Below are positions 47,228 to 56,800 of a stretch of 64,000 bases of DNA, piece by piece (within the stretch, counting starts at the first letter, position 1; each line of letters opens with the position of its first letter). The notes below the pieces were generated by a model. That model was not told the origin of the DNA. It saw nothing but the letters and a program-made list of their open reading frames with translations, and did no database searches. This DNA comes from Sandaracinaceae bacterium. GTDB lineage: Bacteria; Myxococcota_A; Polyangia; Polyangiales; Sandaracinaceae. The DNA is taken from assembly GCA_020633195.1 (NCBI GenBank), contig JACKEC010000024.1, positions 1-64,000 on the forward strand. Direction: 5' to 3'. The position numbers and the translations under genes were made by a program.

Positions 47228-47749
47228 TCACGCGCTCAGGCCGGCCATCCCGACGCCGAGGCCGACGAAGAGCAGCGCGCCGAAGAGGACCCACAGGATC
47301 CCGAGCACCGCGCTGCCGACGACGAGCGGTGGCGACTCGCGCCGCGACGCGAAGATGCCGGCCAACGGGACGACGGCGACGACGATCGCGAACGCGGTCG
47401 TCGAGGCCGCGTCCCCCGAGCGGCCCTCGCCCACGCGCTGAACGACCTGGGCGATCATCGCGACCACGAGCGGCAGCACCATCAGCGCGCCGGCGATCCA
47501 GTGGGTCGTCGCGAAGCGCCTCGCGGCGGGCCCCTCCATCGGCCGCGCCGCGCCGACCGCGAAGGTCCCGGCGACGGCGAGGGCGATCACCGCCGCGAAC
47601 ACGAGCAGCGCGATCTCGGCCCAGCGCTCCGGGAACCCGCTCGCGAAGACGACGAGGAAGATCGCGAACGCGGTCTGGCCGAGCCAGCCCAGCGCCTGGA
47701 CGCCGAGGACGGCGCGCAGCCACCAGGGGGTGGGGACCTTCTCGCTCAG
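47228..47749 (-). CDS. Five-span membrane protein, probable CTG start
   Basis: 173 residues with five hydrophobic spans (FAIFLVVFASGF, EIALLVFAAVIALAVAGTF, WIAGALMVLPLVVAMIAQVV, AFAIVVAVVPLAGIF, VLGILWVLFGALLFVGLGVG). The coding frame has no ATG, GTG or TTG near the N-terminus, other than an ATG at 47815 well inside the upstream gene. A CTG overlapping the preceding stop as CTGA (47746-47749) fits the NTGA pattern used repeatedly in this window. Family unknown. Confidence 0.62.
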   Translation of the reverse strand: MSEKVPTPWWLRAVLGVQALGWLGQTAFAIFLVVFASGFPERWAEIALLVFAAVIALAVAGTFAVGAARPMEGPAARRFATTHWIAGALMVLPLVVAMIAQVVQRVGEGRSGDAASTTAFAIVVAVVPLAGIFASRRESPPLVVGSAVLGILWVLFGALLFVGLGVGMAGLSA

Positions 47750-48414
47750 CGCCCGCTCGCCTCGACGCGCGAGCGCCGGAGCAGCGCGTCGGTGGCGACC
47801 ACGGTCACCGTCCACGGCGCGGCGCCGCGCCGCACGAGGACCCAGCCGGCGCGGGTGCGTCGGGCCGACGCGCTGCCCGTCGCCACGACGTGGGCGGCGA
47901 GGATCGCGGCCGGGAGCTGGAGCAGGGTGGTGCCCTCGGCGAGCGCGGGCACGGCGATCGGCGGCGCCCGCGGGGCGCTCCGGCGGGGCGCGGCCTGGAT
48001 CGCGGCGTCGAGCCCGGCGGCCGAGACGCGGGCGTCACCGGCCTCGCCCACGCGCTGGACGACGACGAACACGTTGTCGCGCACGAACGCGACGATCGAG
48101 GCGTCCCCGCGCGCGTCGTCCCCGAGGCCGGGGAGCGGCGCGAGCTCGCCCGCGACGGTCTGCTCGAGCCACGCGGCGGCGTCGGCGGCCTCGCGACCGC
48201 TCGACGCGACGAGCACGTCCACCCGCAGCGTCGCGCGGGAAGCGCCCGTCGGCGCGAACCAGAGGCGCACGCCGTGGCCGTCGTACTCGGGCACGTCGAC
48301 CTCGACCCGCTCCATCTGCGGCGGGGTCAGCGAGTCCACCGGGACGCCGGGGATCTGCGCGGCCGCGAGCGCGGGCGCGAGCCACAGGAGGGCGGCGATC
48401 GAGGCGCGCGTCAT
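47746..48414 (-). CDS. Secreted protein of unknown function
   Basis: 222 residues with a cleavable signal (MTRASIAALLWLAPALAAAQ). The mature part is beta-rich (VRLWFAPTGASRATLRVDVLVAS, ASIVAFVRDNVFVVVQRV, GWVLVRRGAAPWTVTVVATDALL) with no cysteine pair or known motif. ATG start overlaps the stop of the transglutaminase-like gene (ATGA); its own stop overlaps the next start. It is probably periplasmic and acts with those neighbours. Confidence 0.7.
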   Translation of the reverse strand: MTRASIAALLWLAPALAAAQIPGVPVDSLTPPQMERVEVDVPEYDGHGVRLWFAPTGASRATLRVDVLVASSGREAADAAAWLEQTVAGELAPLPGLGDDARGDASIVAFVRDNVFVVVQRVGEAGDARVSAAGLDAAIQAAPRRSAPRAPPIAVPALAEGTTLLQLPAAILAAHVVATGSASARRTRAGWVLVRRGAAPWTVTVVATDALLRRSRVEASGR

Positions 48415-50033
48415 CGGATCCGCACCTTCTCCTCGACGGTCACCCGGACGCGATCGGACTCGGGCGAGAGGCGGTAGAGGTAGTCGGCCTGCGTGAGCCC
48501 CTGGACGAGCAGCCGCTCGTTGGGGGCCGAGCCGGGATCGTCGTCGCCGTCGACGGCGAGGGTCGCGTCGAACACGCGCGTGTCCGGCGGCCCCGTGATG
48601 GCGTGGTAGCGGAAGGCGCTGCGGCCGCTCGTGAACGGCGACGGGGCGAAGTCGAAGCCGATCGCCGAGAGGTAGTTCAGCTCGAAGCGGTCGAGGAACT
48701 GGTGCTGGATGATGTGGTAGCTCAGGTCGATGCCGACCATGTTCGCGTAGGTCGACACGATCGAGGCCGCGTCGGAGCAGTTCACGATCGTGCCGCTCGA
48801 GAGGTCCTGGAAGCGGCTCAGCTCGAACGTCGCCCGCTCCCAGCCTCCGGGGTAGTCGGTGTAGTGCGACGCGCCCGCCATGCGGTCGTAGCGCAGACCG
48901 AGCTCGAGGTAGACGCCCTCGACGATCCGCGACGCGACCGCGTCCGGGTCCGCGCTCGCGCCGTCGACCCAGCCCGTCACGCGGTCGAGCACGTCGACCC
49001 AGGCGCGGTGCGGGACCTCGTCGTAGCCGAACGTCGGCTCGGCCACGACGCCGTAGAAGCGGTGCGTGGTGTCGAAGTGCCCGGGCACCGGGACCCACGG
49101 CGAGGCGGCGTCCCGGCGGGCTTCGAAGCGCCACGCCCAGGTCACGTCGTAGCGACCGACCGCGGGGATCGGCGACGCCGTCGTCTCGAGCGCCACCTCC
49201 GCGCCGTCGACGACGGCGGGGGGATCGAGGAGCGACAGGCCCTCGGGCGCGACCGCGCGGACCTCGACGAGCGTCGGGTCGGCGACGCCGTCGGCGTACG
49301 CGGTGGTGAAGCGCGCGGAGACGTCGACCGTCGAGCCGGCGATCCACGCGGTGGGCAGGTTGAAGGTGTCGCGCTCCACGCCGTCGGCGGAGGCGCCGTC
49401 GAGCGGCGGCGACGTCAGGTCGTCCCAGGGCTCCGGCCGCTCGCGCGGGGTGCCGTCGGCGAGCTCGAGCGGCGCGCCGCCCATCTCGACCGCGTCGGGC
49501 GCGAGGCGCCACGGCACGGCGGTGGCCTCGACCTCGTAGTAGCCGTAGCGCAGGCCGTCGAGCGCGGAGTAGAGGACCGCAATTCGTCCTGCGCCGGTCA
49601 GCGCGACCTCGGACACCCCCAGGCGCAGCACCTCGACCGACGTGGTCGCGCGCGCGCTCTCGCGGCCTCGCGTCAGGACCGCGGTGGCCTCGACGACCCC
49701 GGGCGGCACCACCGCGCCGGTCGCGTCGCGGCCGTCCCACGAGGCGGTGCACGCGTCGGCGGTGAGGGCGCCGTCGAGCGCGCCGAGATCGGCGTCGCCC
49801 TGGGTCAGCTCGATCGCGCAGGTCGCGCCGCTCGCGTGCTCGACCCGGAACCGCAGCTCGATCGACTCGAAGCCGTCGAGGTGGGGGTCGAAGGCGGCCG
49901 CGCCGCTCGGATCGCTCGCGACCGACGGCGGCACCGCGATCGCGAAGTCGTCGCCGGCCGAGTAGACCACCGGCGTCCCCTCGCACCCGAGGGCGAGGAT
50001 CACGGCCGAGGTCAGCGCGGCGGCGATGCGCAC
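48411..50033 (-). CDS. Lipoprotein with transglutaminase-like domain
   Basis: 540 residues. The GTG start gives an exported lipoprotein (VRIAAALTSAVILALGC). An N-terminal beta-rich region (about 20-330, with Ig-like segments) precedes a helical/beta C-terminal domain that carries a possible Cys-His-Asp set: Cys419 in IVNCSDAASIVSTYANMVGI, His477 in FRYHAIT and Asp489 in VFDATLAV. The order and spacing are those of transglutaminase/NlpC-like cysteine enzymes (protein cross-linking or proteolysis). The family assignment is by motif only. It heads a coupled operon of four genes. Confidence 0.72.
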   Translation of the reverse strand: MRIAAALTSAVILALGCEGTPVVYSAGDDFAIAVPPSVASDPSGAAAFDPHLDGFESIELRFRVEHASGATCAIELTQGDADLGALDGALTADACTASWDGRDATGAVVPPGVVEATAVLTRGRESARATTSVEVLRLGVSEVALTGAGRIAVLYSALDGLRYGYYEVEATAVPWRLAPDAVEMGGAPLELADGTPRERPEPWDDLTSPPLDGASADGVERDTFNLPTAWIAGSTVDVSARFTTAYADGVADPTLVEVRAVAPEGLSLLDPPAVVDGAEVALETTASPIPAVGRYDVTWAWRFEARRDAASPWVPVPGHFDTTHRFYGVVAEPTFGYDEVPHRAWVDVLDRVTGWVDGASADPDAVASRIVEGVYLELGLRYDRMAGASHYTDYPGGWERATFELSRFQDLSSGTIVNCSDAASIVSTYANMVGIDLSYHIIQHQFLDRFELNYLSAIGFDFAPSPFTSGRSAFRYHAITGPPDTRVFDATLAVDGDDDPGSAPNERLLVQGLTQADYLYRLSPESDRVRVTVEEKVRIR

Positions 50034-50065
50034 GGGCGGACTGTAGCAGCGCGAGGGCCGAATGT

Positions 50066-50557
50066 TCAGGCGGAGCAGAACAGGGTCACGTCGTGGGAGT
50101 GCAGATCGACCCCCATGTCCTCGGACGACGTGATGGTCACGCGCTCGCCCGCGGCGATCCGCGCGAAGTCCGCGGCGGTCACGAGCACGGTGTGTGGGTG
50201 CCGCGACGCGCCCTGGATGTCGTAGGTGACGTCGACGGCCGCCATCACGTCCGACAGCGGGACCATGATGTCGTGGCGGGTCCCCACCGGGTGCCGGTTG
50301 GTCATCTCGTACGCGATCGAGTTGCACTCCTGCGGACCCGCGTCCGTGTCGCCGGGCCCGGCGTCCGTGCCACCGGGGCCCGCGTCCGTGCCGCCGGGGC
50401 CCGCGTCGGCGCCGCCGGGTCCCGCGTCCGTTCCGCCCGGCCCCGCGTCCGTGTCGCCGCCGCCGTCGTCGCACGCCGCCAGCCACATCGCGCCGGCCAC
50501 CCCGAAGGTGCCGGCCAACAGCTCGCGTCGCGTGGGTTTGAGAGTCGAGTCGCTCAT
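50066..50557 (-). CDS. Tat-exported lipoprotein with DAGPGG stalk
   Basis: 163 residues. The twin-arginine signal is TRRELLAGTFGVAGAMWLAAC (Tat motif plus lipobox AAC, Cys29), so it is folded before export or binds a cofactor. Residues 35-76 are six DAGPGG-type 7-residue units. The C-terminal domain contains HPVGTRHDIM, SRHPHTVLVTAADFARI and DLHSHDVTLFC, with His and Cys that could bind copper or another metal (inference). It precedes the transglutaminase-like operon by 32 bases. Confidence 0.75.
   Translation of the reverse strand: MSDSTLKPTRRELLAGTFGVAGAMWLAACDDGGGDTDAGPGGTDAGPGGADAGPGGTDAGPGGTDAGPGDTDAGPQECNSIAYEMTNRHPVGTRHDIMVPLSDVMAAVDVTYDIQGASRHPHTVLVTAADFARIAAGERVTITSSEDMGVDLHSHDVTLFCSA
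50330..50455 (-). repeat. Coding 21-bp tandem repeat
   Basis: Six copies of a 21-bp unit encoding DAGPGGT (variants DAGPGGA and DAGPGDT). It is part of the Tat lipoprotein stalk. Confidence 0.8.
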
Positions 50558-50698
50558 CGGGACGACACTAACCGGGGAGGGCGGCGGCCGTCACCCGCGA
50601 TACGCGAGCGGGATGGTCGGAGCGCCGTCGATGTGCTGTGATGCGCGCCGGCCGACGTGGATCCAAGGACGGGTGCGCCGAGGCGTCGAAGGGGGCGC

Positions 50699-51523
50699 AT
50701 GAAGAGGACCATCTCGTGGGCGGTGATCGCCCTGGCGTGGGCCGGGCCGGGCTGCGGTGGCGGCTACGACGCGTGGGCCGAGAGCCCCGCGCCGCAGGTG
50801 GTGAGCGCGAGCTCGGGCGGCATGGCGGGCGACATGGTGTCGGAGAGCGAGTCCTACGGCGGCGAGTTCAGGAACGCCGCGCCGATGGAGGCGCCGCCCG
50901 GCGGCGGCAGCACGCCGGTCGACGGTCAGACGCGGTACGCGCAGGCCGATCCTCCGGACGGCGCGTCGCCCACGGCGCACGACGGCCGTGAAGGCCCCTT
51001 GCTCATCTACACCGCCAACCTCGCCCTCGCGGTCCACCAGGTGAGCGAGAAGCAGGGGCAGATCGAGGGGCTCGCGCGGGACGCGGGCGGGCACCTTCAC
51101 CACCGCGGCGACAACGAGATCACGATCCGCGTGCCCGCGGAGTCGTTCCAGCGCGTGCTCGCGGCGATCCTCGAGCTCGGCGACGTGCTGAGCCGCGACG
51201 TCTCGGTGCAGGACGTGAGCGAAGAGTTCCACGACGTGCAGACGCGCATCCGCACGCTCGAGGCGATGTACGGGCGGGTCGAGCAGCTCCTCTCCAACGC
51301 CCCCGACGTCGAGCACGCGCTCGCGGTGGAGCAGCACCTCGAGCGGATCACCCTCGAGCTCGAGCGCCTGCGCGGCCGGCTCCGCTTCCTGTCCGACCGC
51401 GTCGCGTTCTCCACCATCACCGTGCGCTTCACCGAGCAGGCCACCGTGAGCGAGCCCCACTTCGAGCTGCCGTTCGCGTGGCTCCGCTCGCTCGGGCTCC
51501 CCAACCTGATGAGGCTTCGATGA
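50699..51523 (+). CDS. DUF4349-type lipoprotein
   Basis: 274 residues. A lipoprotein signal (MKRTISWAVIALAWAGPGC) precedes a low-complexity stretch and a DUF4349-like domain: LLIYTANLALAVHQVSEKQ, GGHLHHRGDNEITIRVPAESFQRVLAAI, SVQDVSEEFHDVQTRIRTLEAM, LERLRGRLRFLSDRVAFSTITV. The family is found in exported proteins of unknown function, with a predicted beta-strand/coiled-coil fold. The usual C-terminal membrane helix is not obvious. Its stop overlaps the next ATG (ATGA). Confidence 0.85.
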   Translation: MKRTISWAVIALAWAGPGCGGGYDAWAESPAPQVVSASSGGMAGDMVSESESYGGEFRNAAPMEAPPGGGSTPVDGQTRYAQADPPDGASPTAHDGREGPLLIYTANLALAVHQVSEKQGQIEGLARDAGGHLHHRGDNEITIRVPAESFQRVLAAILELGDVLSRDVSVQDVSEEFHDVQTRIRTLEAMYGRVEQLLSNAPDVEHALAVEQHLERITLELERLRGRLRFLSDRVAFSTITVRFTEQATVSEPHFELPFAWLRSLGLPNLMRLR

Positions 51524-51993
51524 GAGCCCTCCACGCCGCGCTCGCGGCCCTCGCCATCCTCGCGGGCGGCTGCGGCCCCAGCTTCACGCTCCAGCTCCCC
51601 GATCGGTTCGTGAACCTGACCGACGACCCGGAACACGGCGACGACCGCTTCGACCTGCGCGCCACCACGCCCGACGGCGTCGTCGTCGGCGTGCAGGCGC
51701 TCGACCACCACGTGAACGGGACCCTCGTGTTCTGGAGCGAGGCGGTCACGCGCCGCCTCCGCGACCAGCAGGGCTACGCGCTCCTGAGCGAGGACGACGT
51801 CACCGCGGCGACCGGCGAGGCGGGGCACCTGATGCGCTTCGGCCGCGACCTCGACGGTCACGCGTACCGCTACACCGTCGCGCTCTTCGTGACCCCGAGC
51901 CACATCTACGTCGTCGAGGCCGGCGGCCGCGACGAGGCGTTCACGGCGCTCGAGGACGGCATCGAGTCGTCCATCCGCGCGATGCGGCTGTAG
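51520..51993 (+). CDS. Small lipoprotein, partner of the DUF4349 protein
   Basis: 157 residues with a lipoprotein signal (AALAALAILAGGC). The mature part is a small alpha/beta domain: FTLQLPDRFVNLTDD, FDLRATTPDGVVVGVQAL, VTRRLRDQQGYALLSEDDV, YRYTVALFVTPSHIYVVEAGGRD. It resembles small lipoproteins that read surface or stress signals, without a named family. Coupled by ATGA overlap to the gene before. It ends at the strong hairpin at 52001. Confidence 0.75.
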   Translation: MRALHAALAALAILAGGCGPSFTLQLPDRFVNLTDDPEHGDDRFDLRATTPDGVVVGVQALDHHVNGTLVFWSEAVTRRLRDQQGYALLSEDDVTAATGEAGHLMRFGRDLDGHAYRYTVALFVTPSHIYVVEAGGRDEAFTALEDGIESSIRAMRL

Positions 51994-52000
51994 CCAGAAC

Positions 52001-52028
52001 GGGGAGAGGCCGTCATCGGCCTCTCCCC
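52001..52028. terminator. Bidirectional terminator-type hairpin
   Basis: GGGGAGAGGCCG (52001-52012) pairs perfectly with CGGCCTCTCCCC (52017-52028) around TCAT, a 12-bp stem between convergent genes. No U-tract on either side. Confidence 0.7.
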
Positions 52029-52045
52029 CTGCCTGGCGACTAGGG

Positions 52046-53803
52046 CTACAAGTCGATCTCGAGGCAACCGTCGAGGTGGCGGGCCCCCTGGGGTGGGACC
52101 GGGTCGACCACGTGGAACTCGACGCGCCGGTTCGCCTGGCGACCCGACGCGCTGCCGTTGTCCTCGAACGGGTGCAGCTCGCCGCAGCCCACCCCTTCGA
52201 CCCGGGCCGCGTCGATGCCGTGCTCGACGAGCCAGCGCATGACGCTGCGCGCGCGGCGCGCGCTGAGGTCTCGGTTGTGCTCGTCGCGTCCGCGGTCGTC
52301 GGTGTGGCCTTCGACGCGCACGCGGGCGAGCTGCGGGTTGGCGGCGAGCACCGCGCGCACGTCCTCGAGGACCGGCGCGCTCCGGCTCAGGATCCGGTCC
52401 TGGTTGGTCGCGAACTCGACGCGCTGGAGGATCCTGATCTGTCCGGTCTCGGTGTCGAGGCGGACGTTGCGCGGGCAGCCGTTCGCGTCGGGCGGACCCG
52501 GCTCGAGCGGACACTCGTCGTCGACGTCGAGGACCGTGTCCTGGTCGTTGTCCGCGTCCGGGCAGCCGTTGGCGTCCTCGAAGCGGTCCATGTCCTCGGC
52601 CTCGTTCGGGCACTCGTCGGCCGCGTCCGTGATGCCGTCTCCGTCGTTGTCCGCGTCGGGGCAGCCGTCCTCGTCCTCGAACCCGTCCATGTCCTCGGCC
52701 TCGGTCGGGCAACCGTCGTCACCGTCGAGGACGCCGTCGCCGTCGTTGTCGGGATCGGGGCAGCCGTCCTCGTCCTGGAAGCCGTCCCTGTCCTCGGGCT
52801 CCGTCGGGCACGCGTCGTCCGGCGGCAGGATGCCGTCCCCGTCGACGTCCTCCGCGGTCGGCTCTGGCGCCTCGGCGACACGCTCCGCGGGGGGCGGTTC
52901 GGTGTAGGAGACAGACAGGACGCCACGGAAGTCGGGGCTCCCGTATCCACGCGAGATTCCGGGGCCCATCGCGAGGCCGATCCGGAGCCCGGGCACCGGC
53001 TGAACGCGCCCCCCGAGGGTGGCCTCGAGCGGCGAGGTCTGCCGGTCGCCGAAGGACTCGAAGCTCGCCGAGCCGTACACCTCGGCGAGGACCTCGAACA
53101 CGTCGTCGACCACCGGCACGTTGACGCCGAGCCCGTAGGTGAGCTCGTGCCCGACCGTGAGCACGTTGGAGCGCGCACGGTCCGTTGCGCGGAGGCGTGC
53201 GCCGAGGTCGAGGGTGATGGCGACGCCGGCCCCCGGCCGAAGCTCCGCGAGGAGCTCCGGCTGGAAGGTGGCTCCGTCTTCGCCGTTGAAGCGCATGGAG
53301 CCGTCCGCGGCCTGCGCGGTAGGGAAGGTGACCGCGAGCTGCGCGGCGAGGGCGAAGAGATCGCCGGGCTCACCGAAGAGCCGTCCCCTCGCCCCGAGCC
53401 GCAGGTCGCCGAGACCCGCGCCGTCGGGCGCCGCGATCCCCGGTGCGTCCTCACCGTCCATGACGAGCGTCACGGGCAACCCCGCGAAGAGCACGAGGCG
53501 GTCGAGCAGCCCGAGCGCGAACCCGGCGTGAGCGACCAGCTGATGCTCCACGAGGCGGCTCTCGGTCGACGAGTCGCCGAGCGTGCTCTCGACCACGAGC
53601 GGCGCGAACCCGTAGTCGATGTGCAAGAGCGCGCTCCAGCGCAGGTGACCCAGGTCGGTCGGCCGGCTGATCGCGAACCCGTCCTCACCGGTCTCGGCCG
53701 GCCGGTACTGGTCGAGCTGCACCGCCTGCGCGGAGGCCCGCGCGTGGGTCAGCGAGGCCGCGAGCGCGATCATGGCGACCGCGGTCGAGCGCATGCGGGT
53801 CAT
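52046..53803 (-). CDS. OmpA-family outer-membrane protein with TSP3 repeats
   Basis: 585 residues. Signal MRSTAVAMIALAASLTHARASAQ precedes a beta-barrel-like N-terminal part (about 40-290, porin-like alternating strands, with NVPVVDDVFEVLAEVYGSASFE) and five or so calcium-binding TSP3 units (DVDGDGI...DACP, DPDNDGDGVLDGDDGCP and similar, about 305-430). The OmpA peptidoglycan-binding domain follows (RVRVEGHTDDRGRDEHNRDLS ... RRARSVMRWL, about 490-560). It ties the outer membrane to the wall. The ATG start overlaps the upstream stop (ATGA), coupling it to the 1079-residue surface protein. Confidence 0.9.
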   Translation of the reverse strand: MTRMRSTAVAMIALAASLTHARASAQAVQLDQYRPAETGEDGFAISRPTDLGHLRWSALLHIDYGFAPLVVESTLGDSSTESRLVEHQLVAHAGFALGLLDRLVLFAGLPVTLVMDGEDAPGIAAPDGAGLGDLRLGARGRLFGEPGDLFALAAQLAVTFPTAQAADGSMRFNGEDGATFQPELLAELRPGAGVAITLDLGARLRATDRARSNVLTVGHELTYGLGVNVPVVDDVFEVLAEVYGSASFESFGDRQTSPLEATLGGRVQPVPGLRIGLAMGPGISRGYGSPDFRGVLSVSYTEPPPAERVAEAPEPTAEDVDGDGILPPDDACPTEPEDRDGFQDEDGCPDPDNDGDGVLDGDDGCPTEAEDMDGFEDEDGCPDADNDGDGITDAADECPNEAEDMDRFEDANGCPDADNDQDTVLDVDDECPLEPGPPDANGCPRNVRLDTETGQIRILQRVEFATNQDRILSRSAPVLEDVRAVLAANPQLARVRVEGHTDDRGRDEHNRDLSARRARSVMRWLVEHGIDAARVEGVGCGELHPFEDNGSASGRQANRRVEFHVVDPVPPQGARHLDGCLEIDL

Positions 53804-56800
53804 CGCGCACCTCGGCGACGACGAGTCACGAGCCCGAGGGCGAGGAGGAGCAGGCCGGCGAGCCACGGCGCCCCGCGATTCGGAGTGACCGAGCAGCCCG
53901 CGCCGCCCGTCAGCCCCGCGGTCGGCGGCGTCGTGGTCGGCGGCTGATCGCTCGACGGGTCCAGGTAGTTCGGGACGCCGTCTCCGTCGTCGTCGCCGCG
54001 CCCCTCGACCATGTCGCCGACGCCGTCGCCGTCCGAGTCGAGGTCGCGCCACGCCGGCAGGTCGTCGTCGTCCGGCTCACCGAACGTGCCCTGGTCGGCG
54101 CGCTCCGTGGCCGTCGGGATGCCGTCTCCGTCATCGTCGTCGTCGAGGTAGTCGGGCGTGCCGTCCATGTCGGTGTCGACGTCCATCCCCATCGGGCGCT
54201 CGTCCGTGGTGAGCAGACCGTCGCCGTCGTCGTCCGCGTCGCGGTGGTCGGGGGTGCCGTCCATGTCGGTGTCGCGCGCGACGCCGTCGGGCGCTTCGGT
54301 CCGCGTCGGGACCCCGTCCCCGTCGTCGTCGTCGTCGAGGTAGTCGGGCGTGCCGTCGCGATCCGTGTCGACGTCCATGCCCATCGGGCGCTCGAGCACC
54401 GTCGGGATCCCGTCCCCGTCGTCGTCCGGATCCTCGAGGTCGGGGACGCCGTCGCCATCGGTGTCGGGGCACGGCTCGCCCTCCGGGCACTCGACGTCGT
54501 CCGGGACGCCGTCGCCGTCGCCGTCGGGGCTGGTGCCGCCCGTCGCGATCTCGAAGCGGACGCTGTCGGACGCGCGGTCACCGCTCGGCGTCGTCGCGTT
54601 CACGAGGACGACGTGCTCGCCGTCGCCGAGGGGCGACGCGGGGCGGTAGCTCCAGTTGCCGTCGAGGTCCGCGATCACCGTGGCCACGACGACTCCGTCG
54701 ATGAGGATCTCGACGCTCGACCCGGGCGGCGCCGTGCCGCCGACGACCGGCGGATCGATGGTCAGCGTGGCGCCGTCCGTCGGGGTCAGGATCGAGACCG
54801 CGGTGGCGGGGCCCATGCCCGTGTCGATCTCGATGTCCCGCATCTCGCTCGCCTCGTTGCCCGCGGCGTCCGTCGCCCGGGCGACGATCGTGTGGGCTCC
54901 GTCCGAGAGATCGCTGGTGGGCGTGTAGCTCCAGGTGCCGTCGTCACCCACGACCACTGTGCCGACCACGGCGCCGTCGACGAGGACCTCCACGACGGTC
55001 CCGGGCTCGCCAGTCCCCGAGATCGCTGGGCGCGCGCTCGCGAGGCGCTCCCCCTCCTCGGGCGAGAGGATGCTCAGCGCAGGCGGCGTCGTGTCCACGG
55101 TGAACGTGTGCGTGTCACTCGCGGTCCGACCCGCCGCGTCCGTGGTGCTGGCGGAGACCGTGTGCTCACCCTCGCCGAGGTCCGCCGCCGAGGCGTAGGT
55201 CCAGTGACCGCTGGCGTCCGCGGTCACCGTCGCGACGACGGCCCCGTCGATGGACACCTCGACGCTCGCGCCCGGATCTGCGGTGCCCTCGACCACCGGC
55301 CGGACCTGGTTGGTGAAGCCCATGTTGGCGGGGCGCTCGATGTCGAGCGCGGGCAACGTGCTGTCGATGGTGACGGTGACCGAGTCGGTCGCCGTGTTGC
55401 CCGCCGCGTCGGTCGCGGTGACGTCGATGGTGTGCGCTCCGTCGGCCAATGGGGTCGCGGGCGTGCTCTCCCACGCGCCGGTGCTGTCCGCGGTGACGGT
55501 GTCGACCATCACGCCGTCCACCTCGATCACCACGGTCGCGCCCGGCTCCGCGCGGCCCGCGATCCGCGGGGTGGTGTCACCCACGGTGGCCCCCGAGCTC
55601 GGCTCGTCGATCGACACCGTCGTCCCGACGTCGATCATCACGGTGACGGACTCGCTCGCGGTCGTGCCGCGTGAGCCGTTGGCGTCCACCTCGATGACGT
55701 GGCTGCCGGGGGTGAGGCTCATCATCGGAGTGAAGGTCCAGGCTCCGCTGGCGTTCGCGGTGGTGCGGCCGACCTCGGCGCCGTCCACCGAGATCACGAT
55801 CTCGGCCCCCGGCTCGGCCCTCCCGCGGATGCGGGGGGTGTCGTCGGCCAGCGTCGATCCGTCGGTCGGCGCGGTGATGACGAGGTCGTAGCAGTCGACG
55901 CCGTCGCCGGTGAAGCCGGCCGCGCAATCGCAAGTGAAGCTGCCATCCGAGTTCGTGCAGGTCGCGTCGGCGCTGCAACCCGCGGCGCCCGACGCGCACT
56001 CGTCGATGTCCGCGCAGCCGGCGGGCACGGCGTCGACGGTGCAGGTGCCGTCCCCGACCGGGTTCGCGGGATCGTTGTTGCAGAGCGGGGTGCCGGTGTA
56101 GCCGCTCGGACAAGTCGTGCCCGTCAGCAGGCTCGCGCCGTCGCAGATCTCGCACGCGTCGAGGGTTCCGTTGCCGCAGGTCGCGAGCGATCCGCCCCAC
56201 GACCGGATCCGGAACACGCCTGGCTCGGAGACGTTCGAGAGCGTGGTCAGCATCGTGACCGAGGCGGTCCCCGATCCCGGCAGCGCCTGCGCGGCGCCGG
56301 CGCCATCGTCGAGCCCCGCGGTCGCCTCCGTGCCACCGAAGCCCCGGCGCCCGCCGTCGGCGTCGCCGGTCGTCCACTCGAGCGCCGCGTACCGGAGCTC
56401 GACGTCGAGGCCGTTGGTGCCGGGCATCGAGCCACAGGTCGCGTCCGGGACGCTGAGGATCGCCTGGAAGCTGGACACCTGGCTGCCGTCGAAGCCGTTC
56501 GAGGTGTCGTAGTAGAGGACGTTCTCCCAGGTGACCATGATGCGGTCGCCTGGCGTGATCAGGGACTCGTCCCCGTCGGACTCGACGCAGAGGTAGATGT
56601 TGCCCGGGTTCGGGATGTCTGGGAGGAGGAGACGGACCCAGTTGCGAAGGTCCACGTCGGCGAAGTACGCGGCGACCGCGGGGGTCGTCAGGCCGGGGAT
56701 CGCAACCGGCGTGTACGCGTAGATCGGCTCGCCGAAGGAGATGGTCCCGTTGACGTTGACGTAGAGCTGCGTGCCGGCCGCGCTGAACGGGACCCCAGCG

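Noticed and set aside
52500..52850. Possible non-coding satellite in the OmpA gene
   Set aside because: The periodic GTCGTCGTCC-rich sequence encodes calcium-binding TSP3 units in frame.
53950..54520. Short plus-strand genes rich in Ser/Pro within the surface protein gene
   Set aside because: They mirror the Asp-rich TSP3 coding strand; no ribosome-binding site or family similarity.
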